Below are positions 48,901 to 56,910 of a stretch of 64,000 nucleotides of DNA, in pieces; the stretch's first letter is position 1; every line of letters starts with the position of its first letter. Origin of the DNA: Pipra filicauda (taxonomy: Eukaryota > Chordata > Aves > Passeriformes > Pipridae); NCBI RefSeq assembly GCF_003945595.2, contig NW_024104526.1:310001-374000 (forward strand), in the 5' to 3' direction. Under the pieces are notes generated by a model. The model was not told the DNA's origin and did not search any database. It was given only the letters and a program-made list of their open reading frames with translations. The translations under genes were made by a program, and so were the position numbers.

Positions 48901-50426
48901 AGCTTCAAGTCTGTTTTCTCCTGGAGCCGAGCAAAGGCTGCCTGTGGTGGGGCAGAGGAGTATTTCACCACTGCACTGCTCTTCACTTCATTGCCTCCAA
49001 GGAACAGCACCGACCCCTGGTTTGCAAAGAGAAATTAGCCTTTTATTTTTAATATGTTGGCAATTAAAACTATCAGGCTTGCTCTCTAATCAGGTATTTT
49101 TAATAGTAAGTGACCAAACCCCAGTCCTGTATTCACTTACCTCTTTCTCCTGCATGTGCTCACGAGTATTTCAGATATCCTGAAATGTGTCAAACACAAG
49201 CTCCACTTCGTGAGTTATCACAGAATCATTAAGGTTGGAAAAGACTTCCAAGGTCATCAAGTCCAACTTATGCCCAATTCCCACCTTGTTCCCCAGCCCA
49301 AAGCACTGAGTGCCACGGCCAGTCCTTCCTTGGACACCTCCAGGGATGGGCACTCCACCACCTCCCTGGGCAGCCCTTTCCAATGCCTGAACACCCTTTC
49401 CAGGAAGAAATTCCTCCTGATGTCCAACCTGACCCTCCCCTGGCACAGTTTGAGGCCGTTTCCTCTCCTCTTGTCCCTTGTTCCCTGGGAGCAGAGCCTG
49501 AATTCCAGCCCCCCGGGCTCCCCGCTCCTGTCAGGGAGTTACAGAGCCAGAAGGTCCCCCCTGAGCCTCCTTTTCTCCAGGCTGAGCCCTCACAGCTCCC
49601 TCAGCTGCTCCTGCTGTTCCAGACCCTTCCCCAGCTCCCTTCCCTTCCCTGCACACACTCCAGCCCCTCAATGTCCTACTTGATACGAGGGGCCCAAAAC
49701 CTCCCCCAGGATGTGAGGTTTGACCTCAGCAGTGCCCAGCACAGGGGGAATATTCACTGTCCTGGTCCTGCTGGACACACCATGGCTGATCCAAGCCAGG
49801 TGCCACTGGCCTTCTGGTCCACCTGGGCACAGTCATGGGGCTGAAGTGCCATTACGGTCAGCTCCCCATGGAACGTGAAATCACTCAGAAAGGCCAAAAT
49901 TAAAACATAACTCCCACTAAAGTCTGAGAAAGTAAGTGCTGACTAACACCAAGCGTTCACTAACACCAACGTTAAAGCTAAACACTTCAAGTAATAACAA
50001 ATAAATAACCCTCACGGCTGCCTGTTTCTTGCTAAATACAGCAAAAAACACGCGGCTGTCACACGCGTGTGAGAAGCCCTGGAGTGACACACGTTAAGGG
50101 AAAAGCAGCTCCACGGGACACCACTTACGTAAATGCGATGCACTCAGGAACAACAACAGCAACACCGCTCGCAATTAGTGCTTAATCATAATTAGCGAGC
50201 TGCCTACCGCACTCCGGCCCTGACAGCGGCATTCCAGACTGGAAAGAGGATCAGAGCCACCACTTAAATTAGAGCACCACTAGGGGATGTGTTCGCAACC
50301 ACGGCTCGTAACCCTCCCCTCAGCGCCGCTCCCTCACGGCCCCTCCTCTACCGCCCGTACCTGCTTGGGCTCCTCGGCGTCCCCCCTGAGCGGGGCAGCG
50401 GCGCCCGCGCCGCAGGGCTCCTCCAT
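27983..50426 (-). CDS. EDRF1: EDRF1, erythroid differentiation regulatory factor 1
   Basis: EDRF1 promotes erythroid differentiation and globin expression, reportedly through GATA1 activity. The 25 coding exons in transcript order are 50426-50361, 49016-48808, 47380-47314, 46132-46007, 45517-45393, 45049-44890, 43651-43550, 43267-43146, 42466-42355, 41825-41678, 41603-41495, 41200-41089, 40179-39919, 38549-38478, 38362-38212, 36060-35872, 34848-34648, 34348-34130, 33015-32792, 32394-32236, 31847-31698, 31466-31313, 31046-30931, 30325-30162 and 28154-27983. All phases join to 1,229 residues (human 1,238). Matches include 'ANWLRESAKLGPAGTTILGN', 'SKSHVSMAVHRIGRTLLLDE' and 'LASMYHSCLRNQVGDEHLRK'. 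An acidic stretch lies at about residues 518-548, and TPR-like helical repeats fill much of the C-terminal half. An in-frame ATG at 50612 would add 62 residues, but it lies upstream of the promoter motif and lacks conservation. Intron 18 appears to be GC-AG. Confidence 0.96.
28155..30161 (-). other. EDRF1: EDRF1 intron 24
   Basis: Two kilobases between the last two coding exons. No coding exon, RNA gene or repeat family was recognised; a short C-terminal reading frame continuing the last exon upstream (to 28267) is intronic. Confidence 0.6.
31900..32155 (+). mobile_element. CR1 LINE 3' fragment, sense orientation, internally deleted
   Basis: 'GAGATACTGGGAAGAAATCG', 'GTGAGGCCCTGGCACAGGTT' and 'CCTGGAAGTGTCCAAGGCCA' lead to 'GGATAGTGGAAGGTGTTCCT', which jumps straight to 'TCCAACCCAAACCATTCTAT'. 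The usual CCCTGCCCATGGCAGGGGG segment is missing, so about 45 bases were deleted. It occupies most of EDRF1 intron 20 (31848-32235). Confidence 0.93.
34121..34129 (-). promoter_or_regulatory. EDRF1: non-canonical GC 5' splice site of EDRF1 intron 18
   Basis: In the sense direction the exon ends ...GAGAGAGTGG and the intron opens GCAAGTGTC. Only this position leaves the single base needed to join the next exon (33015 onward, TGAGTAAAAACG) as ...TERV-VSKNV, matching human ...SERL-VSKSV. GCAAGT is the strong consensus of GC-AG introns. The GT four bases upstream shifts the frame. Confidence 0.8.
36061..38211 (-). other. EDRF1: EDRF1 intron 15
   Basis: The largest internal EDRF1 intron (2.15 kb), between the exons ending ...ALFLDK and starting MGSFQKG. 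It holds a short CA run (36831-36843) and TA-rich tracts; no repeat family, exon or RNA gene was recognised. Small reading frames here have no splice support. Confidence 0.6.
40655..40840 (-). mobile_element. ancient, highly diverged CR1 fragment, minus orientation
   Basis: 'CTGTCTAACCCAACCCACTT', 'GCAAGCAGGTTATCCAGTTG', 'GAGACTAAAACCTCTCTGGT' and 'AGAGCAAAAATGTTCTTATA' line up in order with the older CR1 consensus type (guide phrases 'CCAACCCCTGCTCAAGCAGG' and 'CAACCTCTCTGGGCAACCTG') but with many substitutions. It lies in EDRF1 intron 12 (40180-41088... transcript direction) and is much older than the other copies. Confidence 0.65.
46255..46524 (+). mobile_element. solo LTR fragment of an avian endogenous retrovirus
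   Basis: 'GGTCATTTGGGGTCACTTGT', 'GGCCTTGGCTCTGTGTAAGC', 'CCTGCTCAGCAGTAACAAAA', 'GTGTTCAGCACAAATCCAAA' and the terminal 'CAGCCAAAACCAGCACAC' match, in order, the LTR family I know from bird genomes. No retroviral gene or second LTR is adjacent, so this is a solo or partial LTR. It lies in EDRF1 intron 3 (46133-47313), antisense to the gene. Exact family name and left border are uncertain. Confidence 0.75.
49017..50360 (-). other. EDRF1: EDRF1 intron 1
   Basis: Joins exon 1 (22 codons) to the exon starting GSVLFLGGNE. About half is a CR1 element (49218-49840). The rest is unique, with rising CpG near exon 1 and scattered CGCG sites at about 50050-50290. Confidence 0.7.
49218..49840 (-). mobile_element. 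CR1 LINE 3' fragment, longest copy in the window
   Basis: Begins 'ATCACAGAATCATTAAGGTT' and 'CCAAGGTCATCAAGTCCAAC', passes 'CTCCACCACCTCCCTGGGCA' and 'TTTGAGGCCGTTTCCTCTCC', and extends upstream to 'TGGCTGATCCAAGCCAGGTG' and 'CCACTGGCCTTCTGGTCCAC'. It is about 620 bases, so it reaches into decayed ORF2. The 175- and 153-aa plus-strand frames across it are antisense chance frames. Confidence 0.94.
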
Positions 50427-50620
50427 CGCCCGGGGCTGGAGCGGGAACAGAGCCGGGAGCGGGGAACAGGGAGCGGGAGCCGAGGCGCTTCCCGGAGGCG
50501 GCCGGCCGGGAACAGCCACCTCTCGCGAGACTCCGCGAGAAGGAGCGGGGAAGGCGGGCTCTGGGGCGGTGCCGTGAGGGGTGAGGGCGGGGCCGTGAGG
50601 GGCGGCGGCCACAGCGCGGT
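50290..50620 (-). promoter_or_regulatory. EDRF1: EDRF1 CpG-rich promoter with TCTCGCGAGA element
   Basis: CpG-dense DNA surrounds EDRF1 exon 1. A perfect palindrome TCTCGCGAGA at 50521-50530, about 95 bases upstream of the start codon, is followed by a partial second copy CTCCGCGAGA (50531-50540). This decamer is a known vertebrate core-promoter element of TATA-less, often housekeeping promoters. No TATA box is visible. Transcription probably starts near or just downstream of it on the minus strand. Confidence 0.7.
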
Positions 50621-50621
50621 T

Positions 50622-50872
50622 ACACAGTCACAGAACCAGTTCGGGTGGAAAAGACCTCCGAGAACATCCAGTCCAACCTGGTGGTGACCGATCACCACCT
50701 TGTCAGCCAGAGCAGAGTACTGAGTGACAGGTCCAGTTGTTCCTTGAACACCACCGTGATCGTGACTGCACCACCTCCCTGGGCAGCCCCTTCCAACGCC
50801 TGACAGCCCTTTCCGTGAAGAAATTCCTCCTGATATCCAACCTGGACCTCCCCTGGCGCATATTGAGACCGC
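50622..50872 (-). mobile_element. CR1 LINE 3' fragment, minus orientation (left arm of inverted pair)
   Basis: 'CAGTCACAGAACCAGTTCGG', 'CCGAGAACATCCAGTCCAAC', 'CTCCCTGGGCAGCCCCTTCC' and 'AAGAAATTCCTCCTGATATC' are CR1 3' sequence read backwards. It ends at about 50872 against a second CR1 in the opposite direction. It lies immediately upstream of the EDRF1 promoter. Confidence 0.93.
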
Positions 50873-51148
50873 CGTCAAGAGGAAATGGCCTCAAGTTGTG
50901 CCTGGGGAGGTTTAGATTGCACATGAGGAAAAAATTCTTCACAGAAAGGATGATTTGACATTGGAAGGGGCTTCTCAGGGAGGTGGTGGAGTCACCGTCC
51001 TTGGAGGTGTTTAAGGATTAAAGGAACTTAATCCTGGACGTGGCAGTCGGTGCTTTGGTCTGGTTGACAAGGTGGTGGTGGGGCATAGGTTGAACTCGAT
51101 GATCTCCGAGGTCTTTTCCAACTGAATTGATTCTGGGATTCTGTGCTA
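50873..51148 (+). mobile_element. CR1 LINE 3' fragment, sense orientation (right arm of inverted pair)
   Basis: 'GGCCTCAAGTTGTGCCTGGG', 'TTGGAAGGGGCTTCTCAGGG', 'GGAGGTGGTGGAGTCACCGT', 'TGGTCTGGTTGACAAGGTGG' and 'TTCTGGGATTCTGTG', two copies of the CR1 tail octamer. Read against the left arm it is the same segment inverted. It carries a small AAGGATTAAAGGAACTTAAT insertion or duplication. Confidence 0.94.
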
Positions 51149-51239
51149 GGACAGTGTGGTGCCTCTCAGCATCGTCTGCGTGTCCCTAGTGCTCCCAGCT
51201 CACCAGGGCTGTCCCAGCCCCATCCTGGGAAAGGACTGG

Positions 51240-51298
<59 letters not shown>

Positions 51299-51302
51299 AA
51301 AA
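51240..51302. repeat. (TA)n(TG)n microsatellite followed by an A-run
   Basis: Alternating TA from 51240 to 51254, then TG to 51292, then about ten A. It abuts the 3' end of the CR1 copy at 51303. Such TG tracts can take up Z-DNA and are usually length-variable. Confidence 0.97.
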
Positions 51303-51560
51303 TAGAATCCTAGAATGGTTTGGGTTGGAAGAGACCTTAAAGCTCATCTCATTCCACCCCCTGCCATGGGCAGGGACACCTTCCACTAGCCCAGGGTGCT
51401 CCAAGCCCCGTCCAACCTGGCCTTGGATGCTTCCAGGGATGAGGCAGCCACAGCTTCTCTGGGCAACCTGTGCCAGGGCCTCACCACCCTCACAGGGAAG
51501 GATTCCTTCCCAATATCCCATCTAACCCTGCCCTCTGGCAGTTTGGATCCAGAAAGGATG
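51303..51560 (-). mobile_element. CR1 LINE 3' fragment, minus orientation
   Basis: 'TAGAATCCTAGAATGGTTTG', 'CCCTGCCATGGGCAGGGACA', 'GCCACAGCTTCTCTGGGCAA' and 'GGATTCCTTCCCAATATCCC' show a well-preserved CR1 3' end. It is close in sequence to the copy at 13500-13798, so probably the same young subfamily. Confidence 0.95.
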
Positions 51561-51999
51561 AGTGTCATATTCTTTGCAGTCTGTCAAGACCAAGGAGGCA
51601 AAGTCTTAGTTTGTGTTACATTAGCCAAGTGTGCTGACAGTTAAATAGTCAGGATGTTTCCAAGACAGCACTCAAATTCAAAAACAAAACAAAAAAAAAC
51701 CCTTAAGGTATTGCCATTCAGGTTGTAAAGTGTCCTGGAAGTGCTTGTGCAAAACTGATTTGTTTTTAAACAGAACTCCACTTCTCTCGCATTTTAAGAC
51801 AACATTCAATCCCTTTACCAACTTTAATTTCCCCTCCCTGCAGCCGATGGGCAAGAGCAGCGTTGCTTTTGCTCGCCTGGATCTCACTGGAACACCAGGG
51901 AGGGTCTGAGGTCACAAGTGGGAGGTTCCACCCGTGTCCCCCGCTGTGAGCAGGACAAGGAGCCGGGAGGGATCTCCAGGGTGGAGGCGGCGCGGAGCC
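51561..51999 (+). other. TEX36: TEX36 upstream region
   Basis: Unique sequence between the last CR1 and the TEX36 start. GC content rises only in the last 100 bases, so any promoter here is weak in CpG compared with EDRF1. Small in-frame extension upstream of the TEX36 ATG (to 51934) is not supported by conservation. No clear TATA box. Confidence 0.5.
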
Positions 52000-54900
52000 A
52001 TGTCCCAGGACAGGTGGACCAATCCCAGGGAGCGGCGCCCTGGCGACTGGGTGAGGGCTGGGCAGGAGCCCCCCCGTGTCCCCCACGGGGCTTCTTTATC
52101 CTTTCGCTGTCAAAACCCCACCATGCTAAGGGTGACTTTATCTTTTAGCCAGACACTAGTTTTCCCATTTCTGATGTTTATGAGGAAAAAGTGTTCTAGG
52201 TATTCAGAGAAAGTGTGCTGGAGCAAACTCCGGCTGGATTTCTTTTCCAGTTTTTCAGCAATGCGGGAGGTCGATTGACATTTTTAGCCCTAGCTGATTT
52301 TCTTTCACTTGTGGAGAACTCCAGCCAGCGTTTCCCTCGGTTCTCACCCTTAGGATAACACTGTCGCCCCTTTGGAAGCGCTGGGTTGGGACATCTTGGC
52401 ACCCCAGGTCACTGTGACACCCACCTGGCACAAGCTGTTCCTCAGGCTCTGAACCCACTGGTCTGACGATTGGTTGAGCTGTTCCCAAAAGTTTTGTCCT
52501 TTCAAACCCGTGGCCGTGCAGCAGCAAGAGCAGCGGGGGGGGGTGGGGGGGTGGGGGGGAAGGTTGTTAAGTGGATTTCCTGCGTGGTTATTGCTGTATA
52601 AATAGTCTTCAGAAAGTTGCTGGATATTCTTCTCTTGAAAGTTCCTAATATTCTTGTCTCCATGGGAAGGGTTGTGTTGTGTGTATGTGAGGCTCCTGAT
52701 TTTTCCAGCGGCCACTAGGTGATGCTGCAATCCAAATAATAAAAAATAAATGGCAAAATACTACTTCGGCCACATTTCTGATCAGATTTATTTTTGGCAG
52801 GGTTTTTTGTTATGTTTGTTTGTTTGTTTGTTTGTTTTAATATTCGTTATTTTCTAGTTTGCTCATGTTGGAGAGTGCCAGGATGAGTTTGAGACAACGA
52901 CAAGCGCCGCACAAAGACATGTCCTGGACTCCACAGCAGCTCAGGGCATTGATCACAGATTGCCTCTGGAATACAAAGCTCGGGACCCGGTGAGTTCCTG
53001 TGGCAATACAGTCGATTTCCAGAGCTCTTTTGCAAGTTGTCACTTGCTAAGTTGTAAGTAAGAACAGCTCTTGGGGTCGTTAGCAGAGCAGTCACAGCGG
53101 GCTTGGCAGACTTTGTGCCTCGGGGGATAAAGTGATTGCTGGCTGGGCTGAGGGAGAAACATATTTCCCTGTTACTCACTTGTAATTTTGGATACTCTAA
53201 GGCCTGCTGTATTATTGCTGATTTCAAGCATCAGTCACTTTTCCTTTCTGTTCTTGAGACACAGAATACATTATGATCAATCTCAGTCCAAAAGCTGTGT
53301 GTAAAGCCCTGTAAGAACGTTTAATTGAAATCTGAAGATCTGTTTTGTACTGAATGTCAGCAATTCTGTATATTCAGGCAAAGGATTATTCTTTTGATCA
53401 TTAAAAAGGTAGAAGCTTCCCATTCAAAATGTTTTTAAGGCTTGCTTAAAAATGAGGAGATCTGGGACGATTTTAGGCTCAAACAAAATACGGTATTTTA
53501 AAATCACAAGAATTCAAAATGTTGCAGTTTCAAAAGCACGTTTTTATGTCCTTATTCCATTACCACACTGAGCTTTGCTTTACCCACCCACTTTGTGCAG
53601 AGAACATTTTCTATTTTCATTTTCTATAAGCATAGCAATTACATTGAGTTCATTTCACAGATTTTGCCATAATGAAGAGCAGAAATGGGCTTGGAAGGAA
53701 TATTTAAAAGGGAAGCTTGGGGCTAGTGAAAAAGAGATTAGACTGTAACCTGGGTGTTCACTGTGTTGATATTACATTGGCCTTTCTGTGGAACATCTGG
53801 CTTTAGCCACTGTCTGAAAAGGAGAACCACCTTAGAGGGACCTTTTATCAACACCAGTGTAACTGTTCACCTGGTGTTTCATGTCTTGTCTTTACCAGCC
53901 CTTCACTGTTAAACAGAATTAGGGGAACTCCTGTCTGCCATAAATCAAGAATTAAAATGAGATCAGTGGTGAGAGCACAAAAGGCTAAAATGTGATGTCA
54001 CAGGGACAAACTGAGGAAGATTGTTTATGTGACATTTAAAAAGTTGGAAGCTCACTGCATGTTTAGCTGGATGGCTCTGATCTCTTTGCATGAGGGAACT
54101 CCCTGGCTGTGAGGTTAATGAATTTTCTCAGAAATACTGTTTAAGCCTTATTTCTTACTTCATGATAGTTCTATAATTATTCTAAAATAGATTTTTTTTA
54201 ATCATTAGTTAATATGGGGAATCCTTCCAAGAGATGATATTCAGTATTTACCATCCTGGTTTTCAATTTTCCTGCAGCACACAGGCATTAGTAATAAACA
54301 CTATTGCTGAAATGTTGAGCTTGACAAGTAATTGCAGTAGGATATTTTAGTAAGTCTTACATTTTACTGACTTAGAAGGTGCGTATTTTTAAACACATAT
54401 ATTAGAAAATCTGCCTAGTAGACCAAATATCCTGGCATATGACCATGCAGGAAGATTTTCTACTTGGGGACCTTTCTTCTAGATCAGGCCTCCAGTTACA
54501 TTTCTTTTTAGAACTGATTCAGATTCCCCTACTCTCAAAACACCTCTTTTAGACTGTGTTACATTAAAACTCATTCTTCTGTTTGGAGGGGAATATCATA
54601 GCTGGAATATTGCAATGATATATAACAAACATTAAAAAATTTAAATATGTTCAGTTCTTTTTAAAATAGATCTTTTGCAGTTGGCCTTTTTTTCTTCTGA
54701 AGAGACTGGATGAACATCATGTTAAAGAATGAGATTATAAATTAGTTAAGCAATTAATACCTCCTCCACTTCCCCTGCAACAAGCAATGTCGATGACATT
54801 CAGTTCATAAATCACAGACTAATTCAGTTTTGAGGTCCCTTTTGTAGTTTATTTTAATTAGCTTTAGGCCTGCTGCTAAATCAAACAAGGCAATCCTGAC

Positions 54901-56834
54901 ATATCCAGCATTTTGCTGCCTGCAGACAGAGTGTAGCATTTCTTATTTGAAAAGTCACACTTTTATATTAATCATGTATATAAACATAAGCAAATCCTCC
55001 TGATTATTTAAAAAAAAAAAAAGGTCCACATTGCCCCTATAAAATCATGGGCAGTTGAATATTTAACATATGAATATGACTTCTGTGCTAGAACACAGCT
55101 GTAATTTCAGAATATAAGGACTAAGATTGGTAGACTGCAAACAGGGTATATGAAAATTCATATTTTTTTGCTATAATTTCTTTTCTTTCAGAAAGCAGGG
55201 AACAAGAATTTCCCATTTTCTTCTCATGACAACAAACACAGCCTATGTAATGCAGCAGAGTATTTTGATCTTGTAAGTACTGGGCACTGAGACAAGTCAA
55301 TCAAACTCATATCTATTAGTCTGCCAGAGATTGAACACAGTATCTTTTCTGTCCCCTGCAAAAAAAAAAAAAAAGTAATAGATGCTAAAACTTCTGAGAA
55401 GAGAAAGATGTAAAAAAAAAAGAAAAATACATTTTTTATTAGTGTAGGGGTGGGACTTCTCTGGGACTGTCACAGGTGTACAGCAGCACACATTGAGAGT
55501 GGGAGAATTCAACGGGAACAAAAAAAAACATTGTTTGGGTCTTGTATTCCTGTTTTGGTTTTCTACCCAGTTATAGGCCCTGTTAGTCTGCTAAAGGTGA
55601 TTGGCCTTGCAATGAATTTTTGTAGGGCTCTCAAGCACTCCTAACCCACAGCCCCAAACATTTGGTTCAGACTCATCTTTATCAGAAGTTGAACCAAAAT
55701 CCATTGGATACCCACAGTGCATCTGCAGGGTGTAATCTTTTCCAAAGCAGATCTCTATAACACACCTGTTTAAATGTATGCTGCAGAAGCCAGCACACAA
55801 TATCCTATCCTTTGAATAGGATTGAAATTGTTTAGGGCTTCTCTGTATGTACAACAGTTTCATGTTCTTCCACTTTTCTTGGGTTGTTGGTATGAGTCCA
55901 GGCAGCAAAAGAAATGGTGCAGTTCACAGGATAATAAGTAGAGGAGGAAGCAGTGAATTGTAATATAGAAAGTTTGTCTGACTTTTGGCTCTCTCAGACT
56001 TTTTTGAATTCATATTTCACTGAGTAACCTCCATTTCTGTGCACTTTGTGCAGTGTCTCATAGTTTTAGAGATACTGATCAACCATAATTCCAAATAAAT
56101 TTCCTTCAAGCTACGGAGTGTGGAAATCAGTCTCTGTCTCTCTGTATTTGGACACACAAGGGATGGCTTTGAAGATTCAGATTTCATGGTCTGTCTCTGT
56201 CTCTTCATTGCAGCCTGAACCTAAAATTATTAACCTATTTCTTTGGGTTACTCTGAAGATTAATTTAGCTGAGTGTAGATAAATAGCCTTGAGTACATGG
56301 TATGCTACAGAAATGCAAAGTAAAAGTGGTTTATTAGCACTAAGAGGTGGAAGGTCAGCAGATTTCCCATTATATATGCAACCAGAAACGTTCATCCAGG
56401 CAAGTCTGACAATATTATTTTTAACTTGCTAAAGATCAGCCCTGAGTTCTTGAAATCACTGTGGTAACAGCTTCGTTCACTTCCCAGTGGGGTAGTGACT
56501 GTTACAAGATTCATCTGTGAAGCTGTGACTGGAAGTCATATGTTTGCATGAATTTTTCTCTCCATTTTTTTCCCAGGGCATGGGCCTTAAGAAGTTGGAT
56601 CCAGACAAACAGCAAGGGAGCTCCACTAACTTCTTTGAGTGGGCTCATGAATCCATCCCTAGCAGCGAGGATGGCTTAACCATTTACCAGACATCCTTTG
56701 TGATAGATGAAAACAATGAAAACACTGAGGGCCCCTGGTTTAGGCGGTTCCCAAAACACCACGGCACAAACTGGTGCATTGAGCAACCTGTTCTTGAGAA
56801 TGCAAAAAACCTGCAGCCAGACAAGTCATCTTAA
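52000..56834 (+). CDS. TEX36: TEX36, testis-expressed protein 36
   Basis: A small protein of unknown biochemical function, testis-expressed in mammals. Coding exons 52000-52050, 52858-52989, 55192-55272 and 56577-56834 all join in phase 0, giving 173 residues (human 186). The start ATG has G at -3. Exon 2 begins 'FAHVGECQDEFETTTSAA', aligning with human 'FPHIGLTQ...ESITSAT'. Exon 3, 'NKNFPFSSHDNKHSL', matches human 'NNQFPFSVHDNRHSL' and is the most conserved block. Exon 4 has 'LKKLDPDKQQGSSTNFFEWA' and 'RRFPKHH', where human has 'RKKISPDKRQHVSRNFNLWA' and 'RRFPRCY'. No signal peptide, membrane segment or catalytic motif is seen. It is divergent from EDRF1 as in human. Identity rests on exon 2-4 similarity and synteny; exon 1 (17 codons) is weakly conserved. 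Confidence 0.9.
52535..52559 (+). repeat. G-run with quadruplex potential in TEX36 intron 1
   Basis: Three runs of at least seven G separated by single T bases, on the TEX36 sense strand, about 480 bases into the gene. This is enough for an intramolecular G-quadruplex in DNA or pre-mRNA. Confidence 0.9.
52815..52834 (+). repeat. (TTTG)5 microsatellite before TEX36 exon 2
   Basis: Five perfect TTTG units end 23 bases before the TEX36 exon 2 acceptor (AG at 52856-52857), so the microsatellite forms part of the U/G-rich tract upstream of the splice site. Confidence 0.95.
52990..55191 (+). other. TEX36: TEX36 intron 2
   Basis: AT-rich, about 2.2 kb, with an A-run near 55011-55022. I saw no repeat family, RNA gene or coding exon. 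Confidence 0.6.
55273..56576 (+). other. TEX36: TEX36 intron 3
   Basis: About 1.3 kb of AT-rich sequence with two A-runs (about 55359-55375 and 55413-55430). Nothing else recognised. Confidence 0.6.
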
Positions 56835-56904
56835 GTGTAAAAACACCCCTGGAGCACTGGCTTCCCAAATCTGAACTGTTCATTACTCAAATCAATGGTG
56901 AAGG

Positions 56905-56910
56905 AATAAA
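56905..56910 (+). terminator. TEX36: TEX36 polyadenylation signal
   Basis: AATAAA about 70 bases after the TEX36 stop, the first on the sense strand. Confidence 0.5.

Noticed and set aside
49156..49844. Plus-strand frames of 175 and 153 aa
   Set aside because: They lie wholly in a minus-oriented CR1 element in EDRF1 intron 1 and have no protein match.
50427..50612. Upstream in-frame ATG that would extend EDRF1 by 62 residues
   Set aside because: The extension is Pro/Ala-rich, unlike mammalian EDRF1, and begins upstream of the TCTCGCGAGA promoter element, so it is probably untranscribed.
50348..50878. 176-aa minus-strand frame running from a CR1 into EDRF1 exon 1
   Set aside because: It is in another frame than EDRF1 and consists of CR1 antisense and CpG promoter sequence.
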